Shown here: positions 15,220 to 20,567 of the stretch, in pieces | Layout of the letters: each line of letters starts with the position of its first letter | Position numbering within the stretch: position 1 is the first letter of the stretch | Assembly (NCBI GenBank): GCA_964397045.1 | Contig: CAYNHF010000046.1 | Span: 1-20,567 of the forward strand | From: CAYNHF01 sp964397045 | GTDB lineage: Bacteria > Actinomycetota > Acidimicrobiia > Spongiisociales > UBA5794 | Length of the DNA stretch: 20,567 bases | Reading direction: 5' to 3' | Made by a program: the position numbers and the translations under genes | The notes under the pieces: generated by a model | What the model saw: the letters and a program-made list of their open reading frames with translations, nothing else | Databases searched by the model: none | What the model was told of the DNA's origin: nothing

Positions 15220-15338
15220 CGGCCCAGCATACGCGGTTCGGTGGCCCTTCCCATGTCCGAGCGGGGGAGGATCGGCGTGTTGTCTCCGAAGCCTGTCGCG
15301 TGCCAGGGTGGGGACCTGGTCTAGTGGGTGGGAGTCCG
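15220..15338. promoter_or_regulatory. Divergent region between beta-glucosidase and sigma factor genes
   Basis: These 119 bp must carry the promoters of both genes. An imperfect dyad CCAGG-GTGGGGA-CCTGG (15303-15319) lies 20 bp before the sigma start and could be an operator or a 5'-UTR hairpin. GGGTGGGAG precedes the ATG at 15339 and can act as ribosome-binding site. No firm -35/-10 is visible. Confidence 0.3.
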
Positions 15339-15803
15339 ATGGAGCGCGACACGGCCGAGGAGTTCGCGGCCTTTGTCGATGACGTCGGAGGCCGGCTCCG
15401 GCATGCGCTCATCTCGGCATACGGCCCTGAGGTCGGTGCTGAAGCGACCGCAGATGCCCTGGAGTACGCGTGGGAGAACTGGGATCGGATCTACGCCATG
15501 GACAACCCAGGTGGGTACCTCTACCGAACTGGGCAGAGCAAGTCACGTCGCTACCGCCGGCGTCCGACAGTGTTGCCGACGCTCGCCGACTCCGCGCAAC
15601 CCTGGTACGAGCCTGGCCTTCCCAAGGCGCTGAATCAGCTCTCTCGTCAGCAGCGGACCGTTGTTCTGCTGTGTCACGGTTACGGATGGACCAGGGCGGA
15701 GGCCGCCGAGATGCTCGGCATCAATGCCTCGACCGTCCAACGCCACCTCGACCGCGGCATGGACAAGGTGCGTCGTGCGCTTGGAGTGTCGGACGATGAT
15801 TGA
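15339..15803 (+). CDS. ECF-like RNA polymerase sigma factor
   Basis: The 154-residue protein has a short sigma-2-like helical part (about 5-70, including EATADALEYAWENWDRIYAM and NPGGYLYRTGQSKSRRYRR). It ends with a sigma-4 helix-turn-helix, LPKALNQLSRQQRTVVLLCH followed by GWTRAEAAEMLGINASTVQRHLDRGMDKVRRALG. This is the layout of extracytoplasmic-function sigma factors, here at the small end of the size range. The ATG at 15339 is chosen over a GTG at 15300 because the fold starts there and GGGAG precedes it. Its last 8 nt overlap the start of a gene for a single-pass membrane protein, the usual arrangement of an ECF sigma factor with its anti-sigma factor. Confidence 0.85.
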   Translation: MERDTAEEFAAFVDDVGGRLRHALISAYGPEVGAEATADALEYAWENWDRIYAMDNPGGYLYRTGQSKSRRYRRRPTVLPTLADSAQPWYEPGLPKALNQLSRQQRTVVLLCHGYGWTRAEAAEMLGINASTVQRHLDRGMDKVRRALGVSDDD

Positions 15804-16956
15804 CCTCACACGCCAGATCGAGGCCTACGCCGAACAGCTCGACCTCACGGTCCCTGCTGCGAACGAGCTGCTGGTTGCGCGCCGTCGGAGCAAACGGCCG
15901 GTTCCGGCTCGCCCCCGCTGGTGGATTGCGGCGGCCGCCGCAGGCGGGGCGGCCGCCGTCGTGCTCATCGCGATCGGTGTTGTGACCTTCACCCGCGGGG
16001 ATGAGGTGACCGCAGACACCGCGGCGCCGCCAGCGACGCAGGCGCCGACCACGACTACCACCGCCGTCCCTTCCATTCTCCGTTTCGAACTCGCCACCGA
16101 AACCCCGGCGTTCGACTCAGGGGAGCAGGAGGCATGGGATTGGCCCTTCGTTTCCCCAGGCGCCGTCGTCTACGAGGACGGCGTCTATCACATGCTGCGC
16201 AACGGGTTTGGCGATGAGAAGCCCACCGGAGTCGGCTACGGCGTCTCAGACAATGGTGTCCTGTGGAGTGAAGTGGGCGAGGAGCCTGTGTTCATGCTCG
16301 AAGGAGGCCAGGTGCATGCCGGCCTCGTCACGCCAGACGGGACGTGGCTTGTCTACTTCGACTCGATCGCGACCAAGGATGAGGTGGGCTCACCCGTCAC
16401 CATCGGCAGGGCTGCGGCGCCCGGCCCGGAGGGACCGTGGACCGTTGACACCGCACCGGTGCTGGAGCCGGGCGCTCCCGGCAGCTGGGACCAGAGCTCC
16501 GTGCTCCAACCTGCGGTGGTGGCGACCGACAACGGCTTCGTGATGTTCTACGTGGGCACCGGTAATGAGGGCTACGCCATCGGTCGGGCGACTTCGTCCG
16601 ACGGGCTCGTCTGGGTCAAGGACGAAGGCCCGGTGCTCGTGCCCGAGGCCGAGTGGGAAGGGTCGGAACTCACGCGACCCGACGTGGCCGCTACCGAGAA
16701 CGGCCTGGTGATGATGTATGCCAACCATTCCGGGTCGAGGCGCGGCATCGCCACGTCACCGGACGGGGTGACCTGGACCAGGTTCCCCGGGAATCCGGTG
16801 CTCACGACCGCGTCCGTTCCGCGGGCAACGATGAAGACGGGTGAGCTGTACTACCGCGAAGGTGTGTACCTGCTGTATCTCGAAAACGGTGGGACGGCGT
16901 TCACGGGCTCGAATATCGCAGTGTTGACCCGCGATGACCCGATAGTGATTCGCTGA
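15796..16956 (+). CDS. Single-pass membrane protein with extracellular five-bladed GH43/GH32-like beta-propeller
   Basis: The 386-residue protein has a cytoplasmic segment of about 40 residues rich in charge (residues 1-40, helix DLTRQIEAYAEQLD), one TM helix (42-65, WWIAAAAAGGAAAVVLIAIG), a Thr/Pro linker (77-92) and an extracellular domain (100-386). That domain repeats a propeller-blade pattern about five times: SPGAVVYEDGVYHML, HAGLVTPDGTWLVYF, QPAVVATDNGFVMFYVG, RPDVAATENGLVMMYA and YYREGVYLLYLENG. Strands such as GRATSSDGLVWVKDEGPVL and GIATSPDGVTWTRFPGNPVL occur in between. This resembles glycosidase families 43, 62 and 32, but no catalytic triad is certain. The overlap with the sigma gene suggests that the short cytoplasmic part binds the sigma factor and the propeller senses an extracellular glycan (inference). 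It lacks a clear zinc-finger HxxxCxxC anti-sigma motif. Confidence 0.78.
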   Translation: MIDLTRQIEAYAEQLDLTVPAANELLVARRRSKRPVPARPRWWIAAAAAGGAAAVVLIAIGVVTFTRGDEVTADTAAPPATQAPTTTTTAVPSILRFELATETPAFDSGEQEAWDWPFVSPGAVVYEDGVYHMLRNGFGDEKPTGVGYGVSDNGVLWSEVGEEPVFMLEGGQVHAGLVTPDGTWLVYFDSIATKDEVGSPVTIGRAAAPGPEGPWTVDTAPVLEPGAPGSWDQSSVLQPAVVATDNGFVMFYVGTGNEGYAIGRATSSDGLVWVKDEGPVLVPEAEWEGSELTRPDVAATENGLVMMYANHSGSRRGIATSPDGVTWTRFPGNPVLTTASVPRATMKTGELYYREGVYLLYLENGGTAFTGSNIAVLTRDDPIVIR

Positions 16957-16986
16957 GGCCGCACGTTTTTCGGGGCTGTTGCCTGC

Positions 16987-17017
16987 TGACCCATGACCCC
17001 GGCTCGGTCGATAGCAT
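16987..17017 (+). promoter_or_regulatory. Possible promoter of formate-tetrahydrofolate ligase gene
   Basis: TGACCC (16987-16992) and TAGCAT (17012-17017) could be -35 and -10 hexamers with a 19-bp spacer. Transcription would start near 17024, leaving about 20 nt of leader with GGAGAAG (17034-17040) before the ATG at 17045. The fit is moderate only. Confidence 0.3.
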
Positions 17018-17044
17018 GGCGTCGACCTACCCCGGAGAAGTGAG

Positions 17045-18811
17045 ATGCCGAGCCCCTCAGTCCCATCCGACCTCGACATTGCTCAGGCTGCTGAGGTGCG
17101 GCCGATCGTCGAGATTGCACGCCGCCTCGGCATCGAGGACGACGAACTCATCGCCCACGGGCGGTACATGGCGAAGGTCAGTCTGGACCTGCTGAAGCGG
17201 GTGGGGGGCGGCCCGGTGGGCAAGTATGTCGACGTCACGGCGGTCACCCCGACCCCACTCGGCGAAGGGAAGACCACTACGACGGTGGGTCTCGTCCAGG
17301 GTCTGGGCAGATTGGGTCACGAAGCGCTCGCCAATATCCGTCAACCAAGTATGGGTCCGACGTTCGGCATCAAGGGTGGAGCCGCAGGCGGGGGCTACAG
17401 CCAGGTTGTCCCCATGGAAGACTTCAACCTTCACCTCACCGGCGACATCCATGCCATCTCGGTGGCGCACAACCTGGTGGCAGCGGCGATCGACGCTCGC
17501 TGGTACCACGAGGGAAGGATGACGGACGAACAACTGGCCGACCTGGGCCTCACCAGGCTGGCAATCGATCCGGATCGGATCCAGTGGAATCGCGTGGTCG
17601 ATGTGAACGATCGCGCGCTCCGCAACGTGATTGTGGGTCTCGGCGGCCGCCTGGATGGCAGGCCGCGCGAGACCGGATTCGACATCACCGTAGCCAGCGA
17701 GCTGATGGCCATCCTGGCGCTTGTCGACGGTGACAGCTACGCCAGCGCGCTGCGCAACCTGCGAGAGCGCTGCGCCAGGGTGGTGATCGGCACCAGCAAG
17801 GCCGGCACCCCGATCACGCTCGAGGATCTGGGGGTGGCAGGTGCCGTGACGGTACTTCTGAAAGACGCGCTGCATCCGACACTCATGCAGACCCTCGAAG
17901 GTCAAGCAGCGCTGGTCCACGCCGGTCCTTTCGCCAACATCGCCCACGGCAATTCATCGATCCTTGCCGACCGGGTCGGCCTGCAGCTGGCAGACTACGT
18001 CGTCACCGAATCCGGGTTCGGCGCTGACATGGGCATGGAGAAGTTCCTCGACATCAAGTGCCGGGTGTCCGGCCTGCGTCCCGATTGTGTGGTGCTGGTG
18101 GCGACGGTCCGAGCGCTCAAGACCCACGGCGGTGGACCACGGGTGGTGCCGGGGCGGCCGCTCGACCGGGCTTACACAGAGGAGAACCTCCCACTGCTGC
18201 GCGCCGGGATGGCGAATCTAAGGGCCCACATCGCGAATGTGAAGAAGTTCGGTCTCCCTGTGGTGGTGGCGGTCAACACCTTCCCGACAGACACCAATGC
18301 GGAGGTAGCGCTCGTCGAAGAGGTGGCTTCGGAAGCAGGAGCGTTCGCCGCGGTGAGCAGCGATCACTGGGCCAACGGGGGTGCCGGCGCCGAGCGGCTG
18401 GCTGCCGCTGTGGTGGCTGCATGTGAGGAACCGTCCGACTTCCGTTTCCTCTACGACCTGAACCGATCGATCAAGGAGAAGATCGAGACCATTTGTCGCG
18501 AGATCTACGGCGCAGACGGTGTCGAATACTCAGCGACCGCCGAGCGTCAGATCGCAGACTTCGAGCAAGCCGGATTCGGGTATCTGCCCATCAACATGGC
18601 GAAGACCCACCTTTCCATCAGCCATGATGCTGCGCTGAAGGGGGCGCCGAGCGGCTTCATCGTTCCGGTGCGCGAGGTGCGGGCCTCGGCGGGAGCAGGC
18701 TTCATCTATCCGCTGCTGGGAGCGATGCGCACGATGCCGGGCTTGGGGGCGACGCCTGCATTCATGAACGTCGACATCGACGAGACTGGGAGCATCGTCG
18801 GGTTGTTCTGA
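17045..18811 (+). CDS. fhs: Formate-tetrahydrofolate ligase
   Basis: The 588-residue enzyme ligates formate to tetrahydrofolate with ATP, giving 10-formyl-THF for purine and fMet-tRNA synthesis. The nucleotide loop TPLGEGKTTTTVG (70-82) is intact. Family blocks follow in order: ANIRQPSMGPTFGIKGGAAGGGY (about 97-119), DFNLHLTGDIHAI (127-139), GFDITVASELMAILAL (about 218-233), the TESGFGADMGMEKF region, LVATVRALKTHGG, and the C-terminal RASAGAGFIYPLLGAMRTMP. Length is about 30 residues above the usual 556, mostly spread over insertions and the N-terminus. GGAGAAG 4 nt upstream supports the ATG at 17045. The gene stands alone between the propeller protein and a channel gene, without folD or other one-carbon genes next to it. 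Confidence 0.97.
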   Translation: MPSPSVPSDLDIAQAAEVRPIVEIARRLGIEDDELIAHGRYMAKVSLDLLKRVGGGPVGKYVDVTAVTPTPLGEGKTTTTVGLVQGLGRLGHEALANIRQPSMGPTFGIKGGAAGGGYSQVVPMEDFNLHLTGDIHAISVAHNLVAAAIDARWYHEGRMTDEQLADLGLTRLAIDPDRIQWNRVVDVNDRALRNVIVGLGGRLDGRPRETGFDITVASELMAILALVDGDSYASALRNLRERCARVVIGTSKAGTPITLEDLGVAGAVTVLLKDALHPTLMQTLEGQAALVHAGPFANIAHGNSSILADRVGLQLADYVVTESGFGADMGMEKFLDIKCRVSGLRPDCVVLVATVRALKTHGGGPRVVPGRPLDRAYTEENLPLLRAGMANLRAHIANVKKFGLPVVVAVNTFPTDTNAEVALVEEVASEAGAFAAVSSDHWANGGAGAERLAAAVVAACEEPSDFRFLYDLNRSIKEKIETICREIYGADGVEYSATAERQIADFEQAGFGYLPINMAKTHLSISHDAALKGAPSGFIVPVREVRASAGAGFIYPLLGAMRTMPGLGATPAFMNVDIDETGSIVGLF

Positions 18812-18905
18812 CTCTGCGATTTCGAGGCCCTAGCCAGGGTCGTAGCTAAATCGGGCCGGATCGGGTGAAATGGCATCTGTTCCCGCACTAGCCCGGAGGT
18901 TTTCG

Positions 18906-19631
18906 ATGGCCCGGTGGAAGGTCGGCACCCTGTTCGACGACGACCCGAAGTACACCGACCGTTTCGGCCTGCTGCTCATGCTCATTGTGGTTTCGGTCAC
19001 GGTTCTGTCATTGGTCGATGTCGACAGTCCGGTGTCCGACGTAAGCTCAGAGGTGGGTTGGCTTACGACCACGGTGGTCGTGGGAGCGACGCTGGTGGTC
19101 GCGCTGCGTGCATCTGGTGTCGCGGTTCGCCTGCAGCGCCTCGCCAATGTGCTCGTCGGTGGGGCAGTTCTGCTGAGCGTACTCGGCGTCCTCCTGTCGA
19201 ACTTCACCAGTCTCCACATGGGGCCGGTGGTCTCCGACCGGCCGGGTTGGCTGTGGGTGCTGCTTGCCGCCGTGACGCCGGTGGTGATCGTTCGCCGCCT
19301 GTTGAAGGCGGAGAAGGTCACTTATCAGGCACTGGCGGCGGCAATCTCAGCCTTTCTGCTGATCGCCCTACTCGCCAACTACGCATACCTCGCAGTCGAC
19401 TCGGTGAGCAGCACCCCGTTCTTCGGGACGGAAGAGTCGACGACCGTGTTCATGTACTACAGCATGGTCACCATCACCACGCTGGGCTACGGGGACTTCG
19501 AGGCGGCTACCAACTTCGGCCGGTTCTTGTCCGTTGGCGAGGCGGCGGTGGGGCAGATCTTCCTCGTGACGTTCGTCGCTTCACTGGTGAGCTTGGGAGC
19601 CGCCCGGCTCGGTAAGCCGCGGAGGGGTTGA
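18906..19631 (+). CDS. Potassium channel-like protein (two-pore-helix ion channel family)
   Basis: The 241-residue membrane protein has about six hydrophobic segments (about 20-37, 52-68, 80-98, 115-130, 143-163 and 208-232). A re-entrant pore loop with the K+ filter TITTLGYGD (189-197) lies between the last two. The last two helices and the loop form the 'ion channel 2' type pore. The four preceding helices lack the regularly spaced arginines of a voltage sensor, and no RCK/TrkA domain follows, so gating is unclear. The frame is open from an ATG at 18870, but GGAGG sits 6 nt before the ATG at 18906, which is the better start. It probably acts as a tetramer passing K+ across the cytoplasmic membrane. 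Confidence 0.87.
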   Translation: MARWKVGTLFDDDPKYTDRFGLLLMLIVVSVTVLSLVDVDSPVSDVSSEVGWLTTTVVVGATLVVALRASGVAVRLQRLANVLVGGAVLLSVLGVLLSNFTSLHMGPVVSDRPGWLWVLLAAVTPVVIVRRLLKAEKVTYQALAAAISAFLLIALLANYAYLAVDSVSSTPFFGTEESTTVFMYYSMVTITTLGYGDFEAATNFGRFLSVGEAAVGQIFLVTFVASLVSLGAARLGKPRRG

Positions 19632-19651
19632 GGGGCGATCCCCGGCCGGCC
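19632..19651 (+). terminator. GC-rich hairpin after the channel gene
   Basis: GGGG-CGAT-CCCC (19632-19643) begins directly after the channel stop codon and runs into the palindrome GGCCGGCC (19644-19651). No T-run follows, so termination is only suggested. Confidence 0.25.
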
Positions 19652-19666
19652 GTTCGCGTCCGCAGG

Positions 19667-19693
19667 TAGGCTTGCCTGGAATGCCTGAGGAGG
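19667..19693 (+). promoter_or_regulatory. Possible -10 box and Shine-Dalgarno of the thioesterase-like gene
   Basis: TAGGCT (19667-19672) matches an actinobacterial -10 pattern, and transcription would then start near 19680. A strong Shine-Dalgarno, GAGGAGG, lies at 19687-19693. It points to a start near 19698, where the codon is ATC and not a standard start. No -35 is visible. Confidence 0.3.
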
Positions 19694-19697
19694 CGTT

Positions 19698-20420
19698 ATC
19701 GAGTTCACGATCCCGGCTCGTTACCGAGGCCCGTACACCTCGGGAAACGGGGGATACTCCGCCGGATTGCTCGCCCGCTTCATCGAAGGGCCTGCCACGG
19801 TCCGGCTCAACGTTCCGCCGCCGCTCGACACGCCGCTGTTGGTGGAGGATCGCGGCGATCACCTCGCGGCGGTCGCCGGCGAGATGGTAGTGATGGAGGC
19901 AAGGTCGGCCGTGGGTCACCTCGGATCCGCATCGTTCGTGTCGTTCGAGGCGGCGGCAGCTTCCGAGCCGGGGTATCCGGGATGGGCCTACCACGCTGCA
20001 GCCGAATGCTTCGTGTGCGGTCCGGACCGGCACGACGAGCACGGCATGCGACTGTTCCCGGGACCCGTGTCCGGCGAGCTCCTGGCGGCAGCGGCCTGGG
20101 TGCCGGATCCCGCCGTGGGCGACGACAACGGAGTGGTGCCGGCTGAGATCGTGTGGGGAGTGATCGACTGCCCGGGAGCGTGGGTAGCCGTCGCGTACGA
20201 TCCGGAAGGAATGCCGTACTTCCCAACGCTGGGGACCATCACGGCGAGTCTCGAAGAGCCGGTTCGAGTTGGTGAACGCCTCGTCGTGGTCGCCAGGTAC
20301 CGATCGACTGAGGGTCGCAAGCTCAACACGGATGTAGTGCTCTTCGGTGCCGGGGGTGCGATCAAAGCCCGGTCGCGACACGTCGAGATCAAGCTCTTCG
20401 ACTACGACGCCTCGCGGTGA
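19698..20420 (+). CDS. Thioesterase-like hotdog-fold protein, no canonical start codon
   Basis: About 240 residues. From 19698 the frame reads IEFTIPARYRGPYTSGNGGY, the usual N-terminus of a family of actinobacterial proteins with two thioesterase-like hotdog domains. It continues through ECFVCGPDRHDEHGMRLFPG (about 103-122), PAEIVWGVIDCPGAW (about 148-162), LGTITASLEEPVRVGERLVV and KARSRHVEIKLF. Because the conserved SGNGGY block lies upstream of the first standard start codon (TTG at 19767), translation must begin earlier. The frame is closed by a TGA at 19686-19688 and offers only GTT (19695) or ATC (19698) behind a good GAGGAGG. Either a rare ATC start is used, a start codon has mutated, or a base is missing after the ATG at 19681. 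Such proteins probably act on acyl-CoA or acyl-carrier thioesters; the substrate is unknown. Confidence 0.75.
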   Translation: MEFTIPARYRGPYTSGNGGYSAGLLARFIEGPATVRLNVPPPLDTPLLVEDRGDHLAAVAGEMVVMEARSAVGHLGSASFVSFEAAAASEPGYPGWAYHAAAECFVCGPDRHDEHGMRLFPGPVSGELLAAAAWVPDPAVGDDNGVVPAEIVWGVIDCPGAWVAVAYDPEGMPYFPTLGTITASLEEPVRVGERLVVVARYRSTEGRKLNTDVVLFGAGGAIKARSRHVEIKLFDYDASR

Positions 20421-20470
20421 AACTGCCGCGTTAGCTGTATTGAGCATCCACGTTGTTAGCGGTTTGGGTT

Positions 20471-20526
20471 GAGCCTCCCGTGGCATGGTGGTGGTTGCGA
20501 AACGACCGCCAGCCACAAGGAGGCTC
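20471..20526 (+). promoter_or_regulatory. Long hairpin sequestering the transposase ribosome-binding site
   Basis: GAGCCTCC (20471-20478) is the exact complement of GGAGGCTC (20519-20526), which includes most of the Shine-Dalgarno AAGGAGG (20517-20523). Inside it GTGGC (20480-20484) pairs with GCCAC (20512-20516). A 7-bp stem with one G-U pair (20486-20492 with 20505-20511) closes a 12-nt loop. That is about 20 bp in all. In a transcript entering from outside the element, this would hide the start region. Confidence 0.6.
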
Positions 20527-20529
20527 GCT

Positions 20530-20567
20530 ATGCACCGTAATGCCCGTTTGACTATCTGGGCACGTCG
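20530..20567 (+). CDS. IS481-family transposase, N-terminal fragment
   Basis: Only the first 12 codons are inside the window: MHRNARLTIWAR. The 'HRNARLT..GR' start is characteristic of IS481-family (DDE, rve-domain) transposases, where it precedes a helix-turn-helix DNA-binding region. AAGGAGG at 20517-20523 lies 6 nt before the ATG. The catalytic domain is not visible, so activity cannot be judged. Confidence 0.65.
   Translation, partial: MHRNARLTIWAR

Larger units (their letters stand above)
20436..20567 (+). mobile_element. Left end of an IS481-family-like insertion sequence (cut by window end)
   Basis: The putative left terminus TGTATTGAGCATCCACG starts at 20436, shortly after the thioesterase-like stop codon. 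It fits the TGT-starting ends of IS481-family elements. It is followed after about 90 nt by a transposase start whose first residues match that family. GTTAGC occurs just before the end (20430-20435) and again inside it (20455-20460). The flanking copy could include the target duplication, but the right end lies outside the window. The exact boundary is therefore tentative. Confidence 0.6.

Noticed and set aside
13732..15324. Long open frame (530 codons) opposite the GH1 gene
   Set aside because: It runs antisense through the clear GH1 and DrrA-like genes, starts inside one of them and has no recognisable domain. It is a GC-rich shadow.
15661..15795. Upstream extension of the propeller membrane protein
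   Set aside because: It is the out-of-frame shadow of the sigma-4 region. The ATG at 15796 gives the normal overlap with the sigma gene.
19767..19769. TTG as start of the thioesterase-like protein
   Set aside because: It has no Shine-Dalgarno and would remove the conserved RYRGP/SGNGGY block that is encoded in frame upstream.

Overview
The window is one stretch of a GC-rich bacterial chromosome (roughly 60-65% G+C by eye). It reads as Actinomycetota: long antisense shadow ORFs, frequent GTG starts, DrrAB-type and MacB/LolD-type ABC exporters, an actinobacterial-style CxCGIYA hypothetical protein, and TANNNT-like -10 candidates. An uncultured acidimicrobiia-like lineage would fit, but the sequence alone does not fix the class. 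I found no rRNA, tRNA or CRISPR array. No gap between genes exceeds about 160 bp.

Left part (1-7393). A small LapA-like membrane protein (minus) and a VOC/glyoxalase-fold protein (plus) diverge. A compact minus-strand run then extends from 7314 down to 862. In transcription order it holds a LolD-like ATPase, a double-FtsX permease, a tandem-GNAT acetyltransferase, a second GNAT gene broken by an in-frame TAG, a class IV aminotransferase and a sulfotransferase-like protein. Spacings are mostly -8 to +4 nt, with about 40 nt before the aminotransferase, so the run looks like one transcript. The aminotransferase and sulfotransferase are joined by an ATGA overlap and probably act together.

Centre (7394-12012). 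An unrecognised cysteine-containing protein (minus) diverges from a plus-strand series. This series holds a GntH/RNase Z-like metallo-beta-lactamase-fold hydrolase, a tightly coupled Arg-rich one-TM small protein, a terminator-like hairpin, a CobW/ZNG1-type G3E GTPase and an adenine deaminase of the adenosine deaminase superfamily. It converges on a minus-strand operon of GH1 beta-glucosidase, DrrA-like ATPase and DrrB-like permease (15219 to 12013).

Right part (15300-20567), all plus strand. An ECF-like sigma factor overlaps by 8 nt a single-pass membrane protein with a five-bladed, glycosidase-like beta-propeller outside the cell. This is probably a sigma factor with its membrane-bound sensor or antagonist. 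Formate-tetrahydrofolate ligase, a potassium-channel-like protein and a hotdog thioesterase-like protein without a canonical start codon follow. The window ends inside the left end of an IS481-family-like insertion sequence. A long hairpin there buries the transposase ribosome-binding site.

The points most worth a second look are the nonsense-broken GNAT gene, the missing start codon of the thioesterase-like gene, the sigma/propeller pair, the aminotransferase-sulfotransferase pair with its altered PLP-site motif, the orphan GntH-like gene and the IS hairpin. I did not find a clearly new multi-gene defence or biosynthetic system.
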